Shown in pieces: positions 39,501-50,870 of a DNA stretch of 64,000 nt (position 1 is its first letter; the number at the start of each line of letters is the position of its first letter). The notes beneath the pieces were generated by a model, which saw nothing but the letters and a program-made list of their open reading frames with translations, searched no databases and was not told the origin of the DNA. The DNA is from Grammothele lineata (taxonomy: Eukaryota > Basidiomycota > Agaricomycetes > Polyporales > Polyporaceae): NCBI GenBank assembly GCA_002150815.3, contig NDFF03000033.1, forward strand, positions 372,001 to 436,000, given 5' to 3'. The position numbers were made by a program, and so were the translations under genes.

Positions 39501-41364
39501 TTTCGTAGATGTTAAACGAGGCCGCCTTTCCGGATATTAATTCGCGCACGCGCGGTCAGTCATGTGAGCACCCAGGAGGCGCATACATGCACTCACCTCG
39601 CGCACAAACTTCTCGACCACGCCTCCGATGGCCTGCTCAATCTCCTCCATCACCAGCTCTTCACCTCCCCCCTTGGCCGGCCATCCCACCCCGGCTGGCG
39701 AAAACGCCTCCTCGAAGCCCGTCGCGTTTACCGCAGCGCGCAGCTCGTCCAAGAACCGCTCGTGGAAGTCGAGCAGCTCCTGCGCGTTCCGGCAGACGGT
39801 GCGTATTTCCCTCTCGATCATCACGGGCCCGGGGAAGCTCTGCGTGCCCTTTGTCGAGAAGAGGCGGTTCCAGTTCTCCTTCTCGAGCTCGCGATCCCTC
39901 ATGGCGGTGTCAGAGGACGTCGAGGTACCCGAGGGCTGGCGCTCGCGGGAAGGCGAGCTACCGCCGTCCGGGATCGTGCCCCATGGATTGTCCGATCCGT
40001 TAGGGAGTGGGGATGGGTTAGGCGAGAGGACGGCGGAGCGGGAGCATGGCAGAAGAGACGGTATTGAAAGCGTGGAGAACGTAGACAGAGGGCGCGACGG
40101 AGGGGCTTTCAGGCCAGTCAGGGTCGGCGAGGGTCTCAGGGAGCTGCTCCGCGATGAGGCAAGCCCTGCAGTCGCGGGCGTCACGGGCGGGGAGCAGAGG
40201 AGGAGGAGCTGGTCGAGGTAGACCTGTGGGAGGGTCAGCGGGCCCCGGGCCGGAGAAGGAGGGTCGGCGGAGACGCACCGTGACGAGCACGCGAAGATCG
40301 AGAAGGTATCTGAGCTCGGTGGCAAGCAGCTCAGAGAGCGCGTGGAACCTGCGGAGCGTCTCTGCCCGCTGCTTCTTGTGTTCTCTCGCCCGTCCCTGGC
40401 CCGTCTCCCGCGCCACCTCGCGTGCCCTTGCCCCTTCGCGTACCCTCGTCTCTTCCTCGCACGCGCGCCGAACCGCCTCCTCCTCGTCAGACGCGTCCCC
40501 TTCGTCCGCCAGGTTGAACAACTTCCTCCCCCCTGGATGCCCCGTCGCCGTTTCACCCTCCTCCGACTCCAGAGCCCCCTCGCGCTGTTCCGGACCCACG
40601 CGGCGCGATAAGCTCGGAAGAAGCGAGGCGTCCGCACCGGTCTCGAGGATCTCCGCGCTCCCAGACCGGACAGGGATCGGAGGCAGGTCCTTGTGCGTCT
40701 CTCCCAGTATCTCGCGCGCGCCGGGGTGCGGCGGGAGTGGCTTTGACAGGTCGCTCGGGAGCGACATCCGCCGGTGCGCAATGTCCTTCGGGTGCACCGT
40801 GCGTGCTGTCGACGAGGACGCGAGGGGCGAGGGCGAGCCGGAGACCGGCGCGGGCGTGGGATACGAGCAAGATACGGAGCGAGGTGCGGCTCGGCCTGCG
40901 CTGGAGGAGCGCGCCCTAGTGCTAGTCTTGCTGCGATGCCGGGGCGCGCGCGGTGATGAAAGAGGGGCAGCGTCCGCGAGGCGCGGAGAAGGGGCGTTTT
41001 TGGGCGGCGGGGTGGGCGGGCTCGTCGTCCATGTGGGATTCGGCGGGTGGTGGGTGATATAGTCGACCTCGTCACTGGGCGCGGGAGAAAGAGGCCGTCG
41101 CGGTGCGCTGTCGAGGATGCGAGCGGTTGGCGTGGGCGCGCGCGCGACGTCGGGTGTGAGGAGGGGAGAGGCCATGATGGGGGTGAGGGGGACGAAGGGC
41201 AGAAGGCCCTGGCCCGCGCGCGGGGGCTTGCCTCTGGCGAGGTGGAGGGGCACGCCGGTCGAGGGATGGGGAGGGAGAGGGATGCTGTCAGGGATATCGG
41301 AAATCTTGTTCGGCGTGCGCCGGTCGAGGAGAGACGGCCGTCGGGGGAGCACGTTCGCAGACAT
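36596..41364 (-). CDS. Rho guanine-nucleotide exchange factor with DH domain split by disordered inserts, and PH domain
   Basis: Four exons rebuild in frame to about 1,529 residues: 41364-40279, 40223-39597, 39525-38418 and 38364-36596. The N-terminal 330 residues are Pro/Ser-rich. The DH domain starts at RRFHALSELLATELRYLLDL, is interrupted by a disordered loop of over 100 residues, resumes at REIRTVCRNAQELLDFHERF and FVREAASFNIYEKYCPGHPA, and after another loop ends with LVDYLIKPVQRICKYPLLL. Further low-complexity loops precede a PH domain (RAKYLGAFLYAGGYCILAKV to GYGHYFQLAASCAGEKAVWL). The last exon adds about 560 mostly disordered Ser-rich residues containing one structured helix block. 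Exon joins are supported because frames stay open and DH/PH strands become continuous. It is likely a cytoplasmic regulator of Rho/Cdc42; the GTPase is unknown. Confidence 0.9.
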
Positions 41365-42345
41365 GATGGGACGAGGATCGGGCGTGGCGGCTTGGCCCCT
41401 GCGGGTCGAACAGCCGCGACGCGGGCTGGCGAGAGGCGGGGTGAAGAGGAGATGGGGGCGAGAGCAAAGAGAGGGCAGATGAGAAACGAAGCGGACGGTG
41501 GAGAAAATGCAGTCGGCACGGGCTGGGAGTGTCGACGGGGCGCGTTTCGGGTCGTCGGTTCGTATACACGCGCCGGGAGTAGTTGGCCTTCGCGGCGGTG
41601 TCCGCCGGCGCCGACGCTCGCTCTGTGGCCCGGGCGATGTCGGAGGGTACGCGCAGAGAGTGGCCGGCGACGATGGACGCGCTGTGCACGGTGGCGAGCC
41701 AGCCTTTGCACGGTGGGCGGGGGAGTTCGAGAGAGGACAGGCGGAATGTCAGCCAGAGGACAGCCGAGTCGAGCCTGCGCAGTGACGCCATATCTGACTG
41801 TCATTATAGTCATTAATAGCCGCCCCCGGCCGCCCGGTCCGCCACGCCTCTTGCCCAAACCCGGCAGTTCATTTACCATTCTCGCCATTACGCCCTTGGC
41901 CACATCCGGCCTCGACGCCAGATCGCAACTGCCACCATCCCAGTCCAACTATTTAGTTCTCCCTGCGTTCCATCTCCCGCTGCCACCGTCGTCACCGTCC
42001 CCGCCTCCTCCCCAACAGCGCCTCCCCGTCGATCCCCTATCCTCGTCCCCGCCCGTACCACGAACCTGGGGTAGACTTGGTCATTCGGTTCTGTCTCCCG
42101 AGTTCAAATTCTTCCAATGCATTCCATTCATCCGAGCGCCCCGATGAGTCTCCCTGGCAGAGAAGCAGGCCTTCACACGGTAAATATCAGTCAACAATCT
42201 GTCCAAGATTCCCGTCGCGCGCCCTCGTGATTTGTTCTGGTTCGACAGCACCCGACCGTCACCTTGTGCAGTACCCAATATTTAAGCATCACCCGCACAC
42301 CGCCACCCCATAGTGCCGGACACCCACCCCCGCACCTCCTGTCTC
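41365..42345. other. Upstream region of the second RhoGEF gene and 3' flank of the LRR gene
   Basis: About 980 bp. Several long GC-rich open frames run through it on the minus strand but none carries a recognised motif, and they continue as wrong-frame shadows into the RhoGEF first exon. No separate gene is supported. Confidence 0.4.
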
Positions 42346-43966
42346 TCAGTACAAGGCTCTCGAGTCATCTCCTCTTGGCAAGAACAGGATGTTCAGGCGC
42401 TCGCACTCCCGTTTCCGCCACTGTTCCTTTTCCAAAAACTCGTGCAAGGCCCGAATACGCCTGTCTTGGAAGACCCTGTACGCCCCCTGCGTCTTCTCGT
42501 CGTACCCCTATTCGTCCAACCAATGAAACACTCCGTCAGCTGATCGAGCCCCAGCCTGTTCGGCTCCCCCACACGCACGCAACGCAACGCAACGCGCGCA
42601 GATACGCAGATGCAGATGCAGACGCAGACACGCACCTCGGGCGGGCCCTCTGAAAACCTCCCTATTCCCCGGCGCCGCATGGCGGGCACGCCCGTCACGT
42701 CCAGCCGCGCGAGCCCCGCCAGCCGTCGCAGCACCGCGCGCACGCCATCGAGCCCGACCCCACCGCAGTACGGCAGGTGGAGTTCCTCCAGCCCCGCTGC
42801 GTGCTCCGCGACGAAGCCCAGCGCGTTGTCCGTCAGCCTCGGCAGCCCCGCCGCCGCGAGCCGCCGGAGCCGCGGCAGCGACGCCAGCGCGAGCACCCCG
42901 AGGTCCGTCACCTGCACCATGACTGCGCCCAACGACGACCCCCCGACGTCAGCGGTGTTCAGAGTTCGGAGACGGTTGAGACGGGACGTAGCTTAACGGA
43001 CGGAAGACGCCCGTGCGCACCACCGCGGGCGCCGCGCTGCTGCTGCGAGGGAAACGCAAAAAAACAAACGCAAAAACCGCACTACTCACAGCTGACGTCG
43101 ATCGCCTCCAGCCGCTCGCACGCGCCTGCGAGCGCGCACACCCCCGCGTCCGTCGCGCTCGCCAGCCCTCCGAGGTCCACCGTCCCGAGGTGCCCCCCGA
43201 GCGCGCACAGCGCGTGCAGCGCCGAGTCTGTGAGCCCCGCGCACCCTGCGAGACTCAGCCTTTGCAGGCGCGGCGCATGCGCGACGAACCCGAGCACCGC
43301 GGCGTCCGTGAGGCGCACGCAGTGGCTGACGTCGAGCGCGCGGAGCGAGCCTAGCGTGTGCGTCGTGGGGAGCACCAGCGGGGGCAGGCTCTCCGTCCAC
43401 TGCTGGCGCTCTTGGCTCCCCGGACGCTCTCGCTCTCCCGTGGGGCGCCCCGGCGGTACCGAGGGGAATCCCGCGTCCGTGACGTGCACGCAGCCCGCGA
43501 GCGTCCAGCGGCGCAGCCCCCGCGCGAAAGTCCACACGTCTCGAACCCCGCGCGCCGTGACGAGCGGGAGGCCCTCCATCTCGAGCTCGGCGAGGTGCGG
43601 GAGCCCGCGCACGAGCGCCCCGATCGCGTGGTCCGTCACTCCGGGCACGCGGCTCAGCGCGAGCGCGGTGAGCGCGGTCGAGTGCGCGGCGAGGGCGTGC
43701 AGGCCGAGGTCTGTGACGTCCGCGCAGCCGGAGACGTCGAGCGCGGCGAGGCGCGGGGCGTGCGAGGCGAGGAGGAGGAGCGTGCGCGAGGAGAGGTCCG
43801 GGATCCCGGAGAGGAGCGCGGACGCGACGTTCGGGCAGTGTGGGAGGATGAGCGCGAGCTCGTCGTCCGTGAATGCCGGCGGAAGAGCTGGGTCGTGGTG
43901 GAACTCGAGGTGCTCGGCGTAGTAGCACGACTCTTCGTCCGAGGGCAGCGCGTCGATGTACTCCAT
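42346..43966 (-). CDS. Leucine-rich-repeat protein, Amn1-like
   Basis: Three exons (43966-43090, 42991-42636, 42507-42346) rebuild to about 464 residues in frame. After an acidic N-terminus come about ten Cys/Leu-type LRRs of the Amn1/F-box-LRR kind, for example HAPRLAALDVSGCADVTDLG, SLRALDVSHCVRLTDAAVLG, RLQRLSLAGCAGLTDSALHA and RLRRLAAAGLPRLTDNALG. A Gly/Pro/Glu-rich insert of about 35 residues breaks the array in the middle. The last exon forms a helix rich in Arg/Glu (RIRALHEFLEKEQWRKRECE). I see no F-box. In yeast, Amn1 antagonises mitotic exit and promotes daughter separation; assigning that role here is inference. Very high GC and Arg/Ala-rich antisense frames make several false open frames in this stretch. 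Confidence 0.88.
42578..42636. repeat. Short simple repeats in the second intron of the LRR gene
   Basis: Tandem AACGC units followed by GATGCA/GACGCA units. They sit next to the donor site of the intron, so length changes would leave the protein intact unless splicing is affected. Confidence 0.6.
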
Positions 43967-44779
43967 GGTACCTGTGCCTGGAGGTTAGTGCCACAACGAC
44001 GGCGGGCCATTATGAAGTGCTGTGAACGCACGAGGAGCAGGTTATATGCGTGCACGAATGACTCGGAAGCAGTCTGCGGACATGGGACCAGGGCGTTCGT
44101 TGCGGTCAACGAGCTTGGGTGGCTCATTGACTTTGGGGGAGCTACCGTGCGACAATGGCGCGAAAGTCAGTATAAGAGCCCGATGGACCCGGAAAGTCAT
44201 TCTTAGACATCCCAAGCACCATCAGTGTATTTCTGGTCCAATATCGATGCATATCATTGTTCCGATACGGGAACATACAGGCACCTATGTGAGTATGGAC
44301 CCATTAATATTCACACCTAGAGAAGACTAACCACATCTCAATATTTTGCATCCAACTGGTCGAGGCAGGTGGAAGACCTCCCCGAGGAAAGCGCCCAAAA
44401 TGTGTCTAGGCTCGGAGTCGCCCACGGTCACGCGCAACGCGTCTCCTTCCAAGGCCACGCGAAGTGCACCTCCTGCCCCACCGAACCCTCGCTTCGTGGC
44501 CATCCTCTCGCGTTTGGCACAAGGTGATGATTCTTCACTCCAGATCGAGCATACGAGGACATCTATCCGGCCTCGACGTCCACCGGCCCAGACAGCTCAC
44601 GTGTATATCGCCAATGAGCGCTCAATCATGTGTTGGTTTCACCACTTTTATGAACTCATAGCGCTTGAAGCAGCCTGCTGCACCATGGCACGCTCGCCGA
44701 ACGAGGCCTTCATCACTAAGAGGGTATATGTACGCAATGTTGCGCATGGCAGGTGAGTTCCTCTCTCCTACTCTCGACG
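43967..44779. promoter_or_regulatory. Divergent promoter region between the LRR gene and the amidohydrolase-like gene
   Basis: About 810 bp between two starts facing apart. A plus-strand open frame (44346-44756) has no recognised domain and ends shortly before the next gene; it is more likely leader sequence than a gene. Confidence 0.45.
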
Positions 44780-47700
44780 ATGGCGGGTCGAGATCACCAA
44801 ATCCCTTTACTCGCGTACCCATCTGCGAAGGATCCCCGCAATGACACCTCCTACCGCGATTTTGACTTTTACAGGCAAATTGGCTTTCGTGGCAGGAAGA
44901 GGGGTATAACTTTGGCCGTTCTCATCGCCGTGTCCATCTACGGGCTTTCCTCCGTATATCTCCACCGGTCGGCTGCAGAATGGCCGGGCATACAGCAAAT
45001 CCCGCTCTCGGCCAACGATATCTTGAATCAATGTGCCAGCCGCCTCGTCACTCCGGAGAACAGAGAAGACATGTTCCTCAGGAAGTCGTCCGACAGGTTT
45101 GAAGCCGGAACTCGTGCCACGCTCATCAAGAACGTCACCCTCTGGACTGGGGCCCGGAACGGTACGGAGATCGTGTACGGAGACGTCTTCCTCGACAAGG
45201 GCCTTGTGCAAGGCATTGGATACATCCCCGAGCTGCTATATGCTGGTCGCGACACTGACGTTGTTGACGCTCATGGAGGCTGGGTGACGCCGGGTCTTGG
45301 TACGTCGTTGTGAACTGGGTGGATGTTGAGACTAATAGCGCGAGCCAACAACAGTGGATCTGCATTCGCGCATCGGGCTTGTGAGCACTCCGCTCACAGC
45401 AGGTGGATTGGAGCTCGATTCTCCCAACGGCCCCATTCTACCTTGGCTGAGGAGCGTCGACGCACTCAACACCCACGATGCCGCATACGTGTACGCTCTT
45501 GCAGGAGGCGTGACGGCGGTGCAAGTCCTGCCCGACAGCGGACATAACGCGATCGGTACGCATAGAGCGTCCCCATTACCCGTGCAGTGCATAGACCAAC
45601 TCTTCACGCTTCCAGGCGGCCAAGCATTCATGATCAAGCTGCGCAAGACGTCCCAGCGCACGCCCACTTCCATGCTCATCGAACCACCTTACCAGCTGAA
45701 CGGCAGCAAGTTCGACCCGTATGAGCCCCGCTGGAGGCACCTCGTGTACGTCGTGCGCCCCACCTTCCCTTCCAAGCATACATATACTGCTCTCCCTTCC
45801 CTCTGTCACGTCTATGGGCTTTTGTTGACGTACTCGTGTTGTGGACGTGCAGGATGTCGTGCGGTGAACGAACACGGGCATACGGCAACCGCATGGACAA
45901 CATGTGGGCGCTCCGCGCCGCGTTCGCGATGGCGCGCGGGTACCGCGACGCGCAAGATGTGTTCTGCGCGCGGGCCGAGGCCGGGTTATGGGACGAAATC
46001 TCCACGCAGGCCTACCCCGAAGACTACAGATGGGAGTCGCTTGTGGACGTGCTCCGAGGACGGGTGAAGGTTGGCAGCGTCCGTGCAGGGGATATCTGGA
46101 TGACAGCTTAGGAAGGCCCTCCAATAGGTATCTGTGGTGTGCGAGGAAGCCGTCGACTTGGATGGCTTGGTCAGGGTGGGTACATTCCAGTGTTATGGGA
46201 GATTCTTGATGTTGAGACGCGTTCCCCAGCTCGCACAGGAGTTCAAGATCCCCATTGCGTCAATTCACGGTGCACATGAAGCCTATCTCATGCCGGATGC
46301 GTTGAAGAGCCTGTAAGCATTTCGCTTCATAACACTCACTGCGGGCCGCTTATGACAATGCGCTTGCAGCTCGAACGTTGTTCCGCCGACGATAGTCCTT
46401 TCCGCGGATAGTTCGCGCCAGAAGCGTGAGACCTTCCGCGGTTCCGAGTTCGCAGCATGGACGCTTGCGGAGAACGGCTTCACGATTGCGATGAAGGTGA
46501 GTTTGACTACAGCTAGTTTACAGAACGCGATGCTAACGGCTATACATCGAAGTCTGACTATCCGAACTACAATACTCGCGACCTCATATTCGAAGCTCAA
46601 CAGGCGCATCATTACGGTAAGTCCGCCACCTAGAAGTCACGTTCTTCTCACCTCATCTCCGCACAGGTCTTCCGCCTAACCTTGCTCTCGCTTCTGTGAC
46701 CTCTGTCCCCGCAACAGCAGCGGGACTTTCCCATCGGATCGGCATCCTCCGCGAGGGCGCCGACGCCGACCTAGTCCTCTGGGACTCCCACCCCCTCCAG
46801 CTCGGCGCCGCCCCGCGCAAGGTGTGGGTCGACGGTCTGCTCCAGGTCGACGCTGAGCGCGCGCGGATCCCCGTGCCTGATGCGAAGAACACGTCCTCCC
46901 GGCGCGATGGCCCGCCTGCCGTGCCGGACTTTACGGAGGAGAAAGTGCGCGCGGTCCGCTGGGACGGCATCCCCCCGCTTAGGGCTGCCAAGACCGCGCG
47001 CGGACGGGTCGCGTTCAAGAATGTGAAGGAGGTATACCTGCGTGACGGGGGCGACGACTCGGCGCGCACGTTTGGTCTTAGGGGTGATGAGCTCGAGGGT
47101 GATATTATAGATGTCATCGTCGACCGGGGACGCATTGCGTGTTTTGGGAGGTGGTGTGATGGGGAGAGGGCGGAGGTCACCATGGACCTGAGGGGAGGAG
47201 CCGTTGTGCCAGGTTTTATGGCCTTTGGGTCTGGGTTGGGAATCGAGGAGATTGAGAGCGAGCCGTCGACAGGCGACGGTTCTCTGTTTGAGCCTCTCAA
47301 GGCTGACGTACCCTCGCTGGTTGGAGATGCTGGTGGGCTAGCCCGTGTCAGCGACGCACTTCAGTTCTCAACTAGGAACGCACTGTGAGTGTTCATACCT
47401 GGTGGTTGATTCACAATCCTCACCCGTATCGTTGAACGCAGGATTGCACATCGCGCGGGAGTAACATACGCCACGTCCTCCTTCCTACGTCCTCACGTCT
47501 TCTCCCGCGGCACCTTCCTTGGCGGTCTATCTGCAACATTTCGCACCGGTGCTGGCAATGGCATACAACGCGCGGCCGTGATCAAACCCATGACGGCTCT
47601 CCATGTTGCGATAGGGAGGACTACGCCCGTCTCTCCGTCGTATCCTGGTCTCAGCGTGAGCATGGAGATCGCGACACTCCGTCGCCTTTTGATGAACGGA

Positions 47701-48514
47701 GAGGACGAGCATACTGAGACAGGGAAGTGGTTCAAGAGAGCTGCGAGCGTAAGTTGCTTAATATCTCATGCCGGCTGACTCTTATGCTGAAAAAGACGTT
47801 TAGGGAGAGGTTCCTCTGGTCATCGACGTTTCGAGCGCAGATATCATGGTTGCTCTCATACGTGTAAAGAACGAGGTTGAGGAAAAACGGGGGTCGTACA
47901 TGAGGATAGTCTTCTCTCGTGCGACGGAGGCGCATATGATTGCCGAAGAGCTTGGTGGGTAGCTTCAACCATGGTCTACAATGTCAGCGGTCATTGACTA
48001 CGTGCGCCAGCTCACAGCAGGATCGGCGTGATTCTTAGCCCTCCAAGGCAGTACCCGTGGTCCTGGGACGAACGTCGCGTGTGCGTAGCCATTTTTTTCT
48101 CGCTCGTAGCTCAGACACTTACATTGTTGAACAGCCTCCCGGGGTCGCCTTTGAGCAACTCTACCGCGCTCGCAACGCTGCTGTCGAACGGTGTCGCCGT
48201 CGGAATAGGCGCATGGGACTCGACTCACAGTCGAAGCATGCGATTCGAGCTCGGATGGGTGCGTCCGGCCGTCTAGGATCTACCCTCAGCTGATAATGGA
48301 ATGATTGTAGGCAATGCTGGAATCGGACGGAATCGTTAGCAAGAAGCAAGCCTACGAGCTCATGACGGTCAACCTCGAGAAACTGCTCGACCTCGAGGGC
48401 TGGGTCGGCGACATGGGAGAAGTCGTTGCGTACGAGGGAGGCAGCGCCTTGGATTTCACAAGCAAGCCGGTGGCGATCGTGTCTCCGGCGAGGGGGTTGG
48501 TGGAAGTTTTGTGA
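44780..48514 (+). CDS. Membrane-anchored amidohydrolase-like protein with altered metal-ligand motifs
   Basis: About 950 residues over roughly a dozen exons. A single hydrophobic segment (ITLAVLIAVSIYGLSSVYL, about residues 45-65) after a basic stretch predicts a type II membrane anchor, with the rest luminal or extracellular. The body has the composite beta-sandwich and barrel order of large fungal amidohydrolases, a group often labelled carbohydrate esterase family 9: VVDAHGGWVTPGL then VDLHSRIGL, ALAGGVTAVQVLPDSGHNAI, GGQAFMIKLR, MLIEPPYQLNG, EAVDLDGLVR, GAHEAYLMPDALKS, IAMKSDYPNYNTRDLI and HRIGILREGADADLVLWDSH. The usual His-x-His metal pair is here His-Ser-Arg, and the strand before EAVDLD reads VVCE, where I would expect a His. 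Catalytic activity is therefore doubtful. The start at 44780 is preferred over the in-frame ATG at 44753 because its context is better. Confidence 0.85.
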
Positions 48515-48631
48515 ACAGTATGTTATTGCTTGTGTCGTGGGTATTCCTTCAATCTGCCTATTTGTACAGTACTGTACACTATCTACACGAGCTCAGTGAT
48601 TTGAACTACTATGGCGACGATTGAGCTGAGT

Positions 48632-50270
48632 TCATTTCTTGTGCTTTCTCGAGCGCAGCGCCTGAAGCCGCTTCAATGATTCTTCCTTCTGCGCACTCTT
48701 TGGTAGGGCAGGAACACGGCGGGAAGACGTGCGGCGCGTTGGAGTTGTAGGATCGTCAGGTACGGTATCGCCATGATCCTCGCTGTCACCCGAACTACTA
48801 GATGAACTGTAGAAGTAGCCCCGCAAGCGTTGTTCAGCGAGCGAGGTATCAATGATAGGGAAGGCTTCGAGGACATACGTCGAGGATTGACCAGCTATAG
48901 GAGATTTAGTCGGGCTTGATGAAGCTGGTCGTTTCCGAAGGCGCGAGGCTGTCGAGGGTAAGGCTGAGCCTTCCAGAGCTGGGGATGTTTGTGCAGGTGT
49001 GTGTTCAGAATCCCTACCGAGTGCGTGTGTAGGCGTCAGTCAAACGGCCTAGCAGTCATAACCATTATGTTCACTAAGACCAACCTTGACTCGTCCTCGC
49101 CATCTTCGACGATGAAGTCCCCCTCTTCCTCCTCTGAACTGCTTGCCTCAGACTCATGAACATGATCTATTCCTACAAACTTTGCGTTGATTTCTTCGAT
49201 GCGGGACCATCGTTGAGCCTCAGTTAACTGGACGGTTATGATATCTTGTCGCAAGCATATCGTTAGACATTCGGGACATCTGTATTCCTCAACGTTTGTT
49301 TTCTGGGGATTGGGACGAATGGATCCAATGCAATTCAGGCAATAAGCGTGTTTGCATGGAAAACTAAGTCATGCTGATGATCAACGGTTTGTAGCCACCG
49401 AGAGTTAATTGAGTAAATACCTCCGGGCTTGTTCTATATTTAACCATCTACGACACTTCAAGCAAGGCTGGTGCTCACGAAGAGCTGGAGCTTCGATAAG
49501 AGCACGATGTTCGCGCAATAGCTAACGAGGATTATCAGTGTGCATTCTTATCATTGATTGAGGATGAGGTAACGCGTTGACTGCCTCACCTTGCGCAATC
49601 TGTGAGCGGTACTCGTGCCTCCGGACTCTGATTCCGAACCGTCGTCTTCTACGGGTTTGGGCCGGCTTAACTTGAAAACGTGTTAATGGTGGAACAGCGC
49701 TAGCGTAGGTGAGCACGTTCGACACACACCTCAGCCACCTTCCTTTTATAATGTGACTCAGACTAGCATGCCAATGAGTTCTATAGCTGACCTGCCGCCG
49801 ACCGCCAGGGAAGGCCGTAGAAGTCACTTGGTGATATGGTACTTACCCTTTCCAACTCACGAATTCTCTTCTCCAACACTCTGATTTCCCTCTGCGACTC
49901 GCCTACCGGGACGCGTCGCTTCCCTGGCAGCTTCAAAGGCTCCTCATCTGAATCACTCTTCTGTGCTTCCAGTCGATCCTCTACCTCCTGCACTTGTCGG
50001 CGTAGGACGTCATTGTCCTTCACGATGCTTTTTGCGGATGCATAGGCCATGTCTAGGACGGACTACACTATATGAGACCACACTTCACTCGTATCAAACA
50101 ACATGTATACTGACAATCAGCGAATGTGCAGCCTCTTCAGCCTCGTTGCCGATAGCCTGCGAGCTTTGTCCCAGCGCACTGGCAGTTGTATCACGATGTG
50201 CCGCATTGACCGTTGCTTCACCGTTGGATGATGGTTGGGAATGTCGACGAGAACGCGAAGCAGTGGACAT
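48632..50270 (-). CDS. Coiled-coil RING-finger protein B (tandem pair)
   Basis: Multi-exon minus-strand gene. After a Ser-rich N-terminus (start 50270; an in-frame ATG also exists at 50327) come helices with coiled-coil heptads (NDVLRRQVQEVEDRLEAQK; REIRVLEKRIRELERV). Then LLREHRALIEAPALREHQ leads into a RING-type zinc finger spread over exons: CLKC, CKHAYCLNC and CPEC. An acidic segment follows (SEASSSEEEEGDFIVEDGED), then a basic C-terminus ending LKRLQALRSRKHKK. The domain order is the same as in the neighbouring gene at 50871-52244. The RING suggests an E3 ubiquitin ligase, probably nuclear because of the basic tail; substrate unknown. Intron ends are partly inferred. Confidence 0.78.
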
Positions 50271-50870
50271 GAAGACAGTACTACAGCGATAATGGGGCGA
50301 CTTATATAGGATCTTCACTGGTGACAAGCGTAGACACAGAAGTCATCGAGTTGATTTCGAATGGAAATGTCATCGGAACCTCCGCGCAGCATACACGTGG
50401 CCTTCTGCAGTTACGTACCACTGTAACGCACACCGTCATGACACTGACAAAGGCAGTAGTACAAACATAGTAAGTCAATGTCCTTACATGGCCAGTGGTG
50501 CAATACTTCCTTTCTCTCTGCTCACAACCCGAATAGTCCTGGTAGCCCTCACGAAAACTCCAGACCATTTTAGCGTTTCTAGTGAGGAGATACCGTAAGT
50601 AATTTTCAAAACTTGACTTGGAACGGCACTCCTGGCAGTGGCGAATAGGGGTATAGCTTCAAAAATGGTCGGGTACAGGGATGGAGAACCTGAATGCCTG
50701 CCTGATCGTCCTATTCGACGTGAGCGCATCCGCTCGACATCATGATAAAAACGATAATGTCTAAGCAGAGCCTTACACCTATGGAATGCTGACATTTGAC
50801 GACCATCCGGGTTAGAACTTTACGTTGACGAACGATTTCATAAATGAGTCTGCAGCACTTACACGTAGTG
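50271..50870. other. Spacer between the tandem RING genes
   Basis: About 600 bp containing the promoter of gene B and the 3' flank of gene A. No other feature recognised. Confidence 0.45.

Noticed and set aside
39537..41948. An 803-codon open frame on the minus strand
   Set aside because: Only its part at 39597-40223 is real (second exon of the RhoGEF). The upstream portion is a wrong-frame shadow of the RhoGEF first exon, rich in Arg/Pro as expected from GC-rich sequence.
43086..43994. A 302-codon minus-strand frame almost pure in Arg/Ala/Pro/His
   Set aside because: A frame-shifted shadow of the leucine-rich-repeat exon; the alternative frame shows regular LRR units.
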